From positions 1 to 34,508 of the forward strand of contig NZ_JACIBT010000011.1 in assembly GCF_014195445.1 (NCBI RefSeq): DNA of 34,508 bases, in the 5' to 3' direction. The DNA is from Garicola koreensis (lineage in GTDB: Bacteria > Actinomycetota > Actinomycetes > Actinomycetales > Micrococcaceae). Numbering within the stretch: the first letter of the stretch is position 1; every line of letters begins with the position of its first letter. The position numbers and the translations under genes are program-made. Below the pieces are notes generated by a model. That model saw only the letters and a list, made by a program, of their open reading frames with translations. It was not told the origin of the DNA and ran no database searches. This document shows positions 1 to 8,604 of this stretch, in pieces.

Positions 1-983
1 AGATGCAGCGTCTGAGCCATCACCACCGGCTGCAGGAAGTTGCTTTCCAACTGTTGGACCAGGATGACAGCGGCGAGCACGATCACTGCGACGATCGGAC
101 CGTTGGCGACCAGGGCCACCAGGGTTGCTAGGGCTCCGGCGATCGTGGCGCCGACGATCGGGATGAAGCCGCCGAGGAAGACGACCACACCCAGCGGAAG
201 TGCCAGTGGCACCTGCAGGACCAGCAGGGCGATGGTGATGCCCACGGCATCGACCGCCGCAATGATGGCGGTGCCGCGGATGTAGCCGCCGAAGGTCTGC
301 ATCGCCTTATCGCCTGAAGCGATCCAGTTATCGCGAAAGTGCAGCGGTGTCCACGAGATGAAGAACGCCCAGATGCGGTCGCCGTCTTTGAGGAAGAAGA
401 ACAGCATCACCAGCAGCAGCACCAAACCGGTGATGAAGCTGCCTGCGGCACTGAGCGTCATTGCCGCGCCGGTGCCGAACTGGGAGCTGGTCAGGAAGGA
501 GGTGACCGTGTCGATGGCCCCATCAATCTGCTGCTGATCGATGGTGATGCCCATAGTGCTCATGATGTCTTCGGCGACCTGGCGCAGCTCATTGAAGCCC
601 TGGACCGCCTGGTCCACCAGGGTCGACCACTCATTGATCACGGAGAAGACCAGAGCGGTCCCCACTCCCCCGAGCACCAGCAGGGAGCCGAGGAAGACCG
701 TCCATGCGGCGAGCATCTTGGGCATGACCCGGCGCGTCAGTCTGACCAGGGGCCAGAGGGCGCAGGCAAGGATGATGGCGATCAGAGCGGGGATGACCAC
801 TACCGTCAGGCGCAGCAGGGCGAAGATGAGCAGACCGGCCACAGCACCGACCAGCAGCAGCTGCAGCGCTCGGACCCCCAGCCGACCCAGCACATCTGTC
901 CACAGGCCAGCAACAGTGAAAGTCGGACGCCGGGGAGCATTGACTGTCACGTCGGTCGGTGTATCCGCCACTGGAGCCTCCAT
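1..983 (-). CDS. AI-2E family transporter (PerM/YdiK type), C-terminus beyond window
   Basis: Multi-pass inner-membrane permease of the AI-2E/PerM family. About 327 codons are visible and the 3' end runs off the left edge. After a short polar N-terminus (MEAPVADTPTDVTV) there is a helical hairpin at about residues 38-85. A long extramembrane segment rich in amphipathic helix follows (about 115-165, NEWSTLVDQAVQGFNEL). Further membrane helices include FLKDGDRIWAFF and the glycine-rich PLGVVVFLGGFIPIVGA, and the visible part ends in the family hallmark QQLESNFLQPVV. Members export or equilibrate small solutes; the substrate here cannot be read from sequence. ATG 983 has no clear Shine-Dalgarno. 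An in-frame GTG at 971 follows GGAGG with 5-base spacing and is a credible alternative start. An in-frame stop lies a few codons upstream. It diverges from the ATP-grasp gene. Confidence 0.88.
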   Translation of the reverse strand, partial: MEAPVADTPTDVTVNAPRRPTFTVAGLWTDVLGRLGVRALQLLLVGAVAGLLIFALLRLTVVVIPALIAIILACALWPLVRLTRRVMPKMLAAWTVFLGSLLVLGGVGTALVFSVINEWSTLVDQAVQGFNELRQVAEDIMSTMGITIDQQQIDGAIDTVTSFLTSSQFGTGAAMTLSAAGSFITGLVLLLVMLFFFLKDGDRIWAFFISWTPLHFRDNWIASGDKAMQTFGGYIRGTAIIAAVDAVGITIALLVLQVPLALPLGVVVFLGGFIPIVGATIAGALATLVALVANGPIVAVIVLAAVILVQQLESNFLQPVVMAQTLH

Positions 984-1172
984 CAGGTCGGTGGTTGAGG
1001 AGTCTCAGCCTAACGATACAACTGATCCAAGGCGCAGGGCACGCATCACTGGAATCCGCACCCACCAGACGCCAGGCCCCTGACCACACCTCGTTCGGCA
1101 AGCGTCAAGGTGCGGGAGGAAGTGTGATGGTGTGCAATGGCTGACGCGGGCCGAGCAGAGGAGTCCTCACAG
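984..1172. other. Divergent intergenic region
   Basis: This 189-base gap separates the AI-2E permease (minus) from the ATP-grasp gene (plus), so promoters for both must lie here. I see no convincing -35/-10 pair, palindrome or RNA structure. A purine-rich GGGAGGA at 1114-1120 and a better placed AGAGGAG at 1157-1163 are the visible ribosome-binding candidates for the plus-strand gene. Confidence 0.5.
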
Positions 1173-2582
1173 ATGACGTATTCGTGGCCTGATCATTTCC
1201 AACCCGCCGTCGTACGGGAGGCTTACCGCAGCAACAGTCTGCTCTCCAGCTACTGCATCGCCGTGGAAGCGTGGCGTCGAGGACTGCGGGTCACGTTCAA
1301 GGACCCGCGCCTTGCCAGGTTTGAGATCCACGACGGCGCCAGAGGCATCGACTTCAACTTTTCCAGACCGAGCACACTCACAGCCGACGACGCGGTCAGG
1401 CTGACCCACGACAAGTACGCGACCACCGAAGCCCTGCGGGCGGCAGAGGTCGCGTGTCCGCTGTCGATTCCGTTTGAGTCGGCCCAGTCATCGTTCGCGC
1501 AGGTGGCAGAAGCGGCTGATCAGGTGGGATATCCGGTAGTGATCAAGCCCAGAAGAGGGTCCCGGGGCCGAGGTGTGCTGGCTGGAATCGCTGATGAGGA
1601 GGAGCTGCGCACCGGCTATCAGTGGCTCACCGAGGAGTTCCAGGTTCGTGAGTTCGTGCTGGAGAAGCACTTCGAGGGCGGTGACCATCGGGTCTACGTC
1701 GTCGGAGACGAAGCCGTCGCGGTCGGCGTGAAGGTTCCGGCCCATGTGGTCGGAGACGGTCGGCATACCATCGATGAGCTCATCGACCAGAAGAACCAAG
1801 ACCGCAGCAGCAACCCCTACCTGGGGCAGGCACCGATCGCACGCGACTACGAAGTCGACTCCTACATCGGCTGGCAGGGCTACACCTACGACTCAGTTCT
1901 CCAAGCTGGTGTCCACCTGCGGCTGCGGGGCAAGGCCAATGCCAGTGCGGGCGGAGACTTCCACGACCAGACCGAGGTGCTGCCAGATCACATCAAGGAG
2001 GCAGCCGTTCGCAGCGTCGCAGCGATAGACGGAGTGGTGACCGCGGGGGTGGATATTCTCTACGACCCCGCCAAGCCCCACGGCGAGGACTACGTGGTGA
2101 TCGAGCTCAATGACCGCCCACATATCGGTCTGAATATGTACCCGACTCACGGCACCGGACGCGACATCCCCGCCGCCATTGTGGATGCGCACTTCCCCGA
2201 CTCCCGCCGGCTCGAGGTGGCAGGACTTCAGACCCTGTCGATCAACCTCGAAGCGACCACAGCGCCCCTGCGGAACCGAACCGCTGAAGAAGTGGTGGTC
2301 CGCCGGCTGCCCGAAGACGGGCTGCCGGTGCGCAGGACGTTCCTGATCAACGAGTTGAACAAGCTGACCGGAAACCAGCGGAACCGGCTGATGGCCGCCA
2401 GCAGAAACACCGAGGTCTCCGGCGCGCTGAACGAACAGCACGGCGTCATGGTCCTGGGAGGCACCGAAGCCGCCCTGGAGACGTTCTGCGAACGCGTGTC
2501 CGCGATCACTCAGTGTTCAGTCACCGAGGACTCGGACTACTGGGACGGGCCGATGGAGCTTGGGTTCGTGCTGAGACGCTGA
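1173..2582 (+). CDS. ATP-grasp enzyme with C-terminal acylphosphatase-like domain
   Basis: ATP-grasp ligase related to the cyanophycin-synthetase/GshF type. It would join a carboxylate to an amine through an acyl-phosphate; the substrates are unknown. In the 469-residue form the ATP-binding strand-loop is VVIKPRRGSRGRGV (about 122-135). The B-domain segment GDHRVYVVG is followed by a PAHVVGDGRHTIDEL stretch typical of cyanophycin synthetases. Metal ligands are expected at GVDILYD and at Glu/Asn in VIELNDRPHIGLN (about 310-320). Residues about 386-450 resemble an acylphosphatase fold (VSGALNEQHGVMVLGGTEAALETF), but the usual GxVQGVGFR loop is not evident, so that domain may be non-catalytic. 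ATG 1173 is chosen because AGAGGAG lies 9 bases upstream. An in-frame ATG at 1137 would add 12 residues. The gene converges on flotillin with 16 bases between stops. Confidence 0.82.
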   Translation: MTYSWPDHFQPAVVREAYRSNSLLSSYCIAVEAWRRGLRVTFKDPRLARFEIHDGARGIDFNFSRPSTLTADDAVRLTHDKYATTEALRAAEVACPLSIPFESAQSSFAQVAEAADQVGYPVVIKPRRGSRGRGVLAGIADEEELRTGYQWLTEEFQVREFVLEKHFEGGDHRVYVVGDEAVAVGVKVPAHVVGDGRHTIDELIDQKNQDRSSNPYLGQAPIARDYEVDSYIGWQGYTYDSVLQAGVHLRLRGKANASAGGDFHDQTEVLPDHIKEAAVRSVAAIDGVVTAGVDILYDPAKPHGEDYVVIELNDRPHIGLNMYPTHGTGRDIPAAIVDAHFPDSRRLEVAGLQTLSINLEATTAPLRNRTAEEVVVRRLPEDGLPVRRTFLINELNKLTGNQRNRLMAASRNTEVSGALNEQHGVMVLGGTEAALETFCERVSAITQCSVTEDSDYWDGPMELGFVLRR

Positions 2583-2598
2583 ACTCATGACGCTGGTC

Positions 2599-4044
2599 TC
2601 ACCCAGTCTCGACGTCGGACGCCTTGTCCGGCTGCTCGGTCCTGCCGTCGTCGTTGTTCGGCTCCTTCGGTCCGCCGAGGTGAGCTTTGTGCTCACCGGT
2701 ATCGGCGTCGTTGTTGGTTCGCATGGCCTCAGAGATGAACTGGTGCAGATCCAGTCCAGTGGTCGACTTCACCATGTCGAAGGTCTGGGCGATGCCTGAG
2801 GAGACGTTCTGGCTGAGCTTGGACTCACCGTCGGAGGAGACCACGGAGAGGGATTCGATGCTGCTGTAGGGGGCTGACACCTCGTGGGCAACCTTCGGCA
2901 GCGCTTCCAGGACCTGGGAGAGCACCGCAGCCTCATTGAACTGCTTATAGGCCTCCGCCGATGCCTGCACCGACTCGGCCTCAGCACGGCCCTTCTCCGC
3001 AATGGCGCTGGCATCGGCCCTGCCCTGCTCCTGAACTGCTTCAGCAGCATTGCGGGCCTCGGCAAGCTCAGCCTGCGAGCTCTGCTCCCGCTCATAGCGC
3101 TGAGCATCCGCACGCCGCTCGGTGGCATAGCGCTCGGCGTCGGCCGGCTTCTGCACCTCGGCGATGAGCTCACGTTCGCGCAGGTCGTTATTGGCCTCAG
3201 CGATCTTCTGCTGCTCGTCGAGGATCCGCTGCTGCTGCTCGGTGCGGGCCAACTCATCTGCGGCTTCAGCCTCGGCCTTCTGACGAGCCGTCTCACGCTG
3301 AATCTCGGCCTGTCGAAGTTCAAGCGCCTTATTCGACTCTGCGACGGATTCGGCGTCGGAGTTCTGAGCCTGAGTCGACTCACGCTCTGCCTCTGACTCG
3401 GCGATCGAGGCGCGTTTGGCCGCCTCCGCTGCCTCGGGCCGCCCCAGGTCCCGAAGATACTCACCCTGGTCGTCCTCAATAGAGATGATCTGGAAGGTGT
3501 CGATCACCAGACCCTGGTTGTTCATCGACTCGCGCGCATCGTGCTGAATCCGCTCTGAGAAGGTCTTCCTGTCCTTCAGGACCTCCTCCACCGTGAGCGT
3601 GCCCACCGCCGAGCGCATGGTTCCCGAAAGGACCTCACCGGAGTAGTTGTCGATCTCAGCCTGCTGGTCCAGGAACCGCTGGGCAGCTTTGCGCACGTCA
3701 TCGACCGATTCGCCGATCTTGATCTGCGCGACCCCGCGCAGCTTCAGCGGGATGCTGTTGGAGCTCAGCGCCTCTATTTGGATGCTGATCTGCCGCGATG
3801 ACAGTGAGAGCGAATGAGCTCTGTCGAACAGGGGACGGATGAATGCGCGGCCCCCGACGACGACGCGTGAGGCGGCTTCTAAGTCGATGTCACCCTCTGC
3901 GCCCCGGCGTTGGGACCGCCCGGTGATGACCAGTGCCTCGTTCGGTGCCGCCACCCGGTAAGAACGGCGAAACATGATGTAGCCGATCAGCAGGACAATG
4001 ATCGCGACGGCGGCGACCACTCCTACCGTGATGAGCGTGTCCAT
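2599..4044 (-). CDS. Flotillin / SPFH-domain membrane scaffold protein
   Basis: Flotillin-type scaffold of the cytoplasmic membrane (FloT/YuaG family), organising membrane microdomains. A single N-terminal membrane segment (about 4-25, ITVGVVAAVAIIVLLIGYIMF) is followed by the SPFH/band-7 domain (about 28-200). A long charged heptad region rich in Glu, Ala, Arg and Gln (about 205-370) is the characteristic coiled coil. The conserved C-terminal flotillin segment (EALPKVAHEVSAPYSSIESL) precedes a disordered acidic tail ending GRTEQPDKASDVETG. Length (481) is normal for the family. ATG 4044 is preceded by AGGAG with 6-base spacing. No NfeD-type partner, which often accompanies flotillins, is adjacent. 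Its convergent neighbour is the ATP-grasp enzyme. Confidence 0.93.
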   Translation of the reverse strand: MDTLITVGVVAAVAIIVLLIGYIMFRRSYRVAAPNEALVITGRSQRRGAEGDIDLEAASRVVVGGRAFIRPLFDRAHSLSLSSRQISIQIEALSSNSIPLKLRGVAQIKIGESVDDVRKAAQRFLDQQAEIDNYSGEVLSGTMRSAVGTLTVEEVLKDRKTFSERIQHDARESMNNQGLVIDTFQIISIEDDQGEYLRDLGRPEAAEAAKRASIAESEAERESTQAQNSDAESVAESNKALELRQAEIQRETARQKAEAEAADELARTEQQQRILDEQQKIAEANNDLRERELIAEVQKPADAERYATERRADAQRYEREQSSQAELAEARNAAEAVQEQGRADASAIAEKGRAEAESVQASAEAYKQFNEAAVLSQVLEALPKVAHEVSAPYSSIESLSVVSSDGESKLSQNVSSGIAQTFDMVKSTTGLDLHQFISEAMRTNNDADTGEHKAHLGGPKEPNNDDGRTEQPDKASDVETG

Positions 4045-4170
4045 TGGAGTCTCCTACCTCGCAGCCGGGGCCGTTTCTCAGTGCCTCAGGGCATTGCGCT
4101 CATGATGGTCTGCTGACCACGGCGGCACAGCCGCCTGCACTGGGTGCCATCGTACTGGTCGCTCAGCTGA

Positions 4171-4200
4171 AGGAGGGCCGGGTTTGCGCCCGGCCCTCCT
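4171..4200. terminator. Perfect 12-bp GC-rich hairpin, operon terminator
   Basis: AGGAGGGCCGGG, a 6-base loop TTTGCG, then the exact reverse complement. It lies 32 bases past the stop of the phenylacetate-CoA-ligase-like gene on the minus strand. It lacks a strong T-run, as is common for actinobacterial terminators. It is symmetric, so it could also insulate flotillin expression from the left. A smaller GGCGGC/GCCGCC hairpin sits at 4121-4135. Confidence 0.8.
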
Positions 4201-4231
4201 CTTCGATCCGCGTGGTCGCCCAAGGATTCGT

Positions 4232-5437
4232 TCAGTCCCAAGAGCGCTGATCGGCCAGAAGCGGGGAATCGGCCGGCAGCTCGGCTACCTGCCGAACCTC
4301 GGCGCTGAAGCGCAGCGCTGCGCGAATGCGTTCGCTGAGCACCTCGTCGAGATCCGCGCCTGAGGTGCTGACGTATTCGCACCTCACCTCGTCGCGGTGG
4401 TTCTGCCGGGTGATGACGAAACGGAACTCGGCCAGTCCCTCGACGCCGTCCAACGCCGTTGCCGCTTGGCGAGGGTGTAGGAACATGCCGCGCACCTTGG
4501 TCGCTTCGCCGCTGCGGCCCAAGATTCCCGTCAGTCGTCGACGTCCTTGGTCGTCCGTGACGACAGCACCATGTTCATCGGTCACCCACGCAGAGAGATC
4601 CCCGGTGCCGAATCGCAGCAGAGGTGCAGCCCGACGCGCCAGGGTCACCACCACCTCCCCCTCACCGGTCGCCAACGGAGCACCGGTGCTGATGTCGCAC
4701 ACCTGGACATCGATCTCGTCGCCTTCGACCATTCCGGGGCCGGAGCCGTCCTCGTATGCGATCAGTCCGGCCTCTGCTGAGCCGTAGGCCATGCGCACAG
4801 TCGGCACCCATTCCTGCAGGACCTTGCGCAGGTCCTGCGGCAGCGGCTCTGCGGTCACCAGCGCATAGCGCACCGGGAAGTCTGCCGGAGTCCCGCCAGC
4901 CTCGGCGACGATGTCGATCAGCGCTTTGAGATAGCTGGGCAGCCCCACGTATCCGCGGACGTCCAAGTCCTGGATCGCCTGGACCTGCAGCTGCTGGCTG
5001 CCGATGCCGGCCGGCAGGACAGTGGCCCCGGCAGCGACCACAGCTTCGTCGAACATCGCCCCGGCCGGTGAGAGATGATATCCGAAGCAGTTGATCACCC
5101 GGTCTGCTGGCTGCAAGCCGGCACTGCGCAGCGCCTGGGCCCACCGCCATGGGTCCTCCCCCGGTGGCTGCACCTCGTAGATGGGCCCGGGGGACTGAAA
5201 AATCCGCTGGGGGGTCCAGCGGCGCCCGTGGGCCGCGCGTGCTGACACCAGGTCGTCCTTGGGCTGGACGGCCAGTGCGTCGAGCTGCCGAATATCAGCT
5301 ACCTGTGCCGCATCGAGGCCCGCATCGGCGAATCGCTGCGCCAACGATGGGTCCTCAGCGACGAGCTCACCCAACAGACCGGAGAGCCCCTGTGGGTGCC
5401 CTGCCGATGAGGCGCGGGGCTGGCTGTTCTCACCCAT
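4232..5437 (-). CDS. Phenylacetate-CoA ligase family protein (PaaK-like)
   Basis: Member of the adenylate-forming PaaK branch, expected to activate an aryl or other carboxylic acid to its CoA thioester with ATP. Visible landmarks are the central VINCFGYHLSPAGAMFDEAVVAAGATVLPAG segment, the AYGSAEAGLIAYED region equivalent to the family's substrate/AMP motif, RFGTGDLSAW, and GRSGEATKVRGMFLHP in the hinge region. At 401 residues it is slightly short against canonical PaaK (about 430-440), mainly at the N-terminus. ATG 5437 follows AAGGTGGAG; a GTG at 5446 is possible but poorly spaced. It is the last gene of the liv-type operon, 15 bases after livF, which implies that it activates the transported substrate. 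The true substrate is not shown by sequence. Confidence 0.82.
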   Translation of the reverse strand: MGENSQPRASSAGHPQGLSGLLGELVAEDPSLAQRFADAGLDAAQVADIRQLDALAVQPKDDLVSARAAHGRRWTPQRIFQSPGPIYEVQPPGEDPWRWAQALRSAGLQPADRVINCFGYHLSPAGAMFDEAVVAAGATVLPAGIGSQQLQVQAIQDLDVRGYVGLPSYLKALIDIVAEAGGTPADFPVRYALVTAEPLPQDLRKVLQEWVPTVRMAYGSAEAGLIAYEDGSGPGMVEGDEIDVQVCDISTGAPLATGEGEVVVTLARRAAPLLRFGTGDLSAWVTDEHGAVVTDDQGRRRLTGILGRSGEATKVRGMFLHPRQAATALDGVEGLAEFRFVITRQNHRDEVRCEYVSTSGADLDEVLSERIRAALRFSAEVRQVAELPADSPLLADQRSWD

Positions 5438-5452
5438 AGTCTCCACCTTCTC

Positions 5453-6295
5453 TCAGAGCCACCGTTTGCGGCGCTTATAGTGTTTGACATCGCGATAGCT
5501 CTTCTTGCCCTGACCGTCGGCAGTCATCCCCAGGTAGAACTCCTTCACATCGGGATTCTCCGCCAAAGCATCAGCGGATTCTTCCAACATGATCCTGCCC
5601 TGCTCCATGATGTAGCCGTGGTGAGCGACCTTCAGCGCGACCTTCGCGTTCTGCTCAACCACCAGCACGGTGAGCCCGGTCTCGGCGTTGAGCCGAGCGA
5701 TGGTCTCGAACGTCTCCTCCACCAGCAGCGGTGCCAGCCCCAGGGACGGTTCATCCAGCATCAGCAGCTTCGGTCGGGCCATCAGGGCCCGGCCGATCGC
5801 CAACATCTGCTGCTCTCCGCCGGAGAGGAAGCCTGCGGTGCGCGAACGGATCGCGGCCAGCTGGGGGAAGAACTCGTAGACGAAGTCCAGCTGCTCGTTG
5901 CTGCTGCGCTGCGTGTAGGCCCCGGCCTGGAGGTTCTCGGCGATCGTCAGATGCGGGAAGACATGCCGTCCCTCCATGCAGAGGCTCAGCCCCTGCTTGA
6001 CCCGTTCGGCGGCGTCCATCTTGGTGATGTCCTGACCGTCGAAGATGATCGAGCCCGAAGAGACTTCGCCCTGCTCACTGGGGAGCAGACCGGAGACTGC
6101 TTTGAGCGTCGTCGACTTCCCCGCTCCGTTGGAGCCGAGCAGCGCCACGATCTTGCCTTCTGGAACATCCAGGGACAGCCCCCGCAGAACCAGGATGACG
6201 TCGTCGTAGATCACCTCGATGTTGTTGACCGAGAGCAGGCTCTGCGCCTGAGGCGACCCGGGGCGCTGCCCGGCTGTCACAGTCTGTGCGCTCAT
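5453..6295 (-). CDS. livF: ABC transporter ATP-binding protein, LivF type
   Basis: One of two ATPases of a branched-chain-amino-acid-type (HAAT family) ABC importer, acting on the cytoplasmic face. Walker A GSNGAGKST is at 54-62, the ABC signature LSGGEQQ at 157-163, Walker B LLMLDEP at 177-183, and the H-loop region follows VLVVEQNAKVAL. The family phrase SLGLAPLLVEE is present. A C-terminal extension ending in a very basic KHYKRRKRWL goes beyond E. coli LivF. I believe such tails occur in LivF proteins encoded next to CoA ligases, but that should be checked. The start overlaps the livK stop by 4 bases (ATGA), indicating translational coupling. The symbol marks the family, not leucine specificity. 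Confidence 0.92.
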   Translation of the reverse strand: MSAQTVTAGQRPGSPQAQSLLSVNNIEVIYDDVILVLRGLSLDVPEGKIVALLGSNGAGKSTTLKAVSGLLPSEQGEVSSGSIIFDGQDITKMDAAERVKQGLSLCMEGRHVFPHLTIAENLQAGAYTQRSSNEQLDFVYEFFPQLAAIRSRTAGFLSGGEQQMLAIGRALMARPKLLMLDEPSLGLAPLLVEETFETIARLNAETGLTVLVVEQNAKVALKVAHHGYIMEQGRIMLEESADALAENPDVKEFYLGMTADGQGKKSYRDVKHYKRRKRWL

Positions 6296-7482
6296 GGCTG
6301 CACTCCGGCTTCGACCTCTGTCATTTCACCGTTCTCCACGGTGTAGATGCCCGAGGATGAGGAGCCGCGGTGCGATTCGGTGCTGAACTCCACCGGGCCC
6401 TCACCGATGACCTCGCCGGTCTCGATCGGCCCCATCGTCTCCAGCGATTCGCGAATGTTGGCGCCGGTGAGGTCATTGCCCTCATCTAAGGTGTGGCGGA
6501 TGCCCTCTGCCATGATGTGCATGGCATACCAACCCTGCACGTAGCTGACCACCTTCTCGTCAGGATTTTCCCCATTGGCCTCGACGTAGTCCACGATCTG
6601 CTCGTGACCCGGCTTCTCGGCCGCGAGCGGGGCGATCGGCTGGATCATCATGTGGCCCTCGGCGGCCTCTCCGGCGGAGGTGATGAACAGCTCACTGGAG
6701 CACCAGTTGAGTCCGATGATCGTCTGGTCGCCACCCTGGTTCTCGATGTCCCGGGCCAGCTGCGAGCACGGAGCGGCGACGTCCTGGACCACGATGTAGT
6801 CGGCGCTGCTGACCTGGCTCAGCAGCCCGGCGAAGTTCGTGGTGCCCGACGGGATCGGATGCGCGGAGTACTCAATGTCGAATCCCTGCTCCTCGATCCA
6901 TGCCTCGCCGTCGCTCACCGGTGAGGTGCCGAAGGGGGAGTCGTTGTGCAGCACGGCCACTTCCGCCCCGCCGCCAGACTCCTCGGCGACCCAATTCAGG
7001 GCGATCCGCATCTGATCGGAGTAGGTGGGCGCGATCAGGAAATTGTAGGGGGACGACTCAATGTCTGTCAGATCCTCGGAGAAGGACCCTGAGATGAAGG
7101 GCAGCTCGTCGTTGGCGACCTTGGTCCGAAGCGCCTCGGTATCGCCGGTGCCCCAGCCCATCACCGCAACCACCCCGTCGCTGACATAGCGGCGGTAGAG
7201 GTCCTCGGCCTGCGGAATCTCGTAGGCGTAGTCGTTGAGGTCAGCGTCAATCTCGCGCCCGTTGATTCCGCCGTCCTCGTTGATGTAGTCGACGTAGGCG
7301 GCGACCCCATCGCTGTACGGGGCGCCGACGTCGCCGGTGGCCCCGGACTCGTCCATGATGCCGCCGATCTTGATCGGGGCATCGGAGTCGGCTGAGGTGA
7401 CATCGTCGCCTCCGCAGGCGCTGAGCACGAACGATCCGGCCGCCAGTGCGCCGATTACTTTCAGGTGTCGTGGGGTTTTCAT
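6292..7482 (-). CDS. livK: ABC transporter substrate-binding lipoprotein, LivK type
   Basis: Extracytoplasmic receptor of the Liv-type importer. A signal peptide (basic MKTPRHLK, hydrophobic VIGALAAGSFV) ends in the lipobox LSAC, with the lipidated cysteine at residue 23, so it is a membrane-anchored lipoprotein. The mature part has the two-lobed periplasmic-binding-protein type I fold: IKIGGIMDESGATGDVGAPY at the start, VVAVMGWGTGDTEAL, then EVAVLHNDSPFGT. Length (396) is normal. ATG 7482 has AAGGAG 5-6 bases upstream. The 54-base gap from livM is the largest inside the operon. The ligand is unknown; linkage to two CoA ligases argues for an aromatic or aliphatic acid rather than an amino acid. 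Confidence 0.9.
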   Translation of the reverse strand: MKTPRHLKVIGALAAGSFVLSACGGDDVTSADSDAPIKIGGIMDESGATGDVGAPYSDGVAAYVDYINEDGGINGREIDADLNDYAYEIPQAEDLYRRYVSDGVVAVMGWGTGDTEALRTKVANDELPFISGSFSEDLTDIESSPYNFLIAPTYSDQMRIALNWVAEESGGGAEVAVLHNDSPFGTSPVSDGEAWIEEQGFDIEYSAHPIPSGTTNFAGLLSQVSSADYIVVQDVAAPCSQLARDIENQGGDQTIIGLNWCSSELFITSAGEAAEGHMMIQPIAPLAAEKPGHEQIVDYVEANGENPDEKVVSYVQGWYAMHIMAEGIRHTLDEGNDLTGANIRESLETMGPIETGEVIGEGPVEFSTESHRGSSSSGIYTVENGEMTEVEAGVQP

Positions 7483-7536
7483 TGCTGCTCCTTCAATGTG
7501 TGGGTGATGGCGAAGATGGTGGTGACCGGTGCCCGG

Positions 7537-8604
7537 TCAGTATCGGAAGGGCCAGAATCTGAAGTACTCCTTGATCCGCTGCCATATCCTGTTCAGCCCC
7601 TTGGGCTCGAAGATGAGGAAGATGATGATCGTCAGCCCGAAGATCGCGTGCTCAAAGGCCGGCAGCTGGTCACTCAGCACTGGGGCGACACCTCCCAGCT
7701 CATCGGCGAGCATGCGGCTGAAGACGGGCAGGAAGGTGATGAAGATGGCCCCGTAGATCGCCCCGGCGACGGAGCCGAGTCCCCCCACGATGATCATCGC
7801 CAAGTAGAGGATCGACACATCGAGGGTGAACCTCTCCCAGGAGATGATTTCGGTGTAGTGAGCCATCAGCGCACCGGCGAGGCCCACAAAGCCGTTCGAG
7901 ACCCCGAATGCGGTGATCTTTGCTCGGGTCAGGTTCACCCCGATGGCTGAGGCCGCGATGTCCTGGTCACGAATCGCCATGAACGACCGGCCTACTCCGG
8001 TGCGGAAGAGGTTGGTCGCGGTCAGCGCGGCCAGGATGGTGATCACCGCCAGGATGATGTACCACTGCTGGTCGAAGTTTGCTCGACTGAGGCTGAATCC
8101 GAAGACCTCCAATCGCATGACGTCGACGAACCCCTCCCCCTCGGTGAGCCAGTCCCAGCGTCGAACCACGAAGACGATGACCGTTTGTGAGGCCAAGGTG
8201 GCGATGGCCAGGTACAGGCCCTTCAGCCGCAGCGCGGGAAGCCCGAAGATCATCCCCACTGCGGCGGTGAGCAGCACCGCGCCCATGATGGACAGCGGGG
8301 CGGGAACCCCCGCCCGGTCAGTGAGGATGGCGGAGGTAAAGGCCCCCACGGCTAAGAATCCGCCCTGACCCAGGGAGATCTGGCCGGTGAAGCCGACCAG
8401 GACGTTGAGTCCGATCGCACCGATCGCTGCGATGAGCGCAGTGTTGACCAGCGCCATCCAATAGTTGTCCAGCACGAGCGGCAGAACGATCAGCACCACT
8501 GCCAGCACGATCATCCGCACCCTCTGCGGGGTGGTGTTCCAGAGTCGCAGTTCCGAAGCGTAGGAGCGGTGATAGCGCCCTGTCTCTACAGCTGCCATAG
8601 CCAT
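7537..8604 (-). CDS. livM: ABC transporter permease, LivM type
   Basis: Second membrane subunit of the Liv-type importer. About nine to ten hydrophobic segments are visible. The LivM hallmark GAIGLNVLVGFTGQISLGQGGFLAVGAF lies about 60-90, and the cytoplasmic coupling region AIRDQDIAASAIGVNLTRAKITAFGVS about 230-256. A late SVAGAIYGAIFITFLPV segment and a short charged tail follow. ATG 8604 is selected because it shares one base with the livH stop (TGATG), the tightest form of coupling; a TTG one codon upstream is unlikely. Length 355 fits the family. Confidence 0.92.
   Translation of the reverse strand: MAMAAVETGRYHRSYASELRLWNTTPQRVRMIVLAVVLIVLPLVLDNYWMALVNTALIAAIGAIGLNVLVGFTGQISLGQGGFLAVGAFTSAILTDRAGVPAPLSIMGAVLLTAAVGMIFGLPALRLKGLYLAIATLASQTVIVFVVRRWDWLTEGEGFVDVMRLEVFGFSLSRANFDQQWYIILAVITILAALTATNLFRTGVGRSFMAIRDQDIAASAIGVNLTRAKITAFGVSNGFVGLAGALMAHYTEIISWERFTLDVSILYLAMIIVGGLGSVAGAIYGAIFITFLPVFSRMLADELGGVAPVLSDQLPAFEHAIFGLTIIIFLIFEPKGLNRIWQRIKEYFRFWPFRY

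Noticed and set aside
339..998. Gln/His/Asp-rich open frame on the plus strand near the left edge
   Set aside because: It is antisense to the AI-2E permease, whose frame is open from the edge to 983 and ends in the family hallmark.
5480..6346. Open frame on the plus strand opposite livF
   Set aside because: The minus-strand frame encodes a complete ABC ATPase with all motifs; the opposite frame has no recognisable features.
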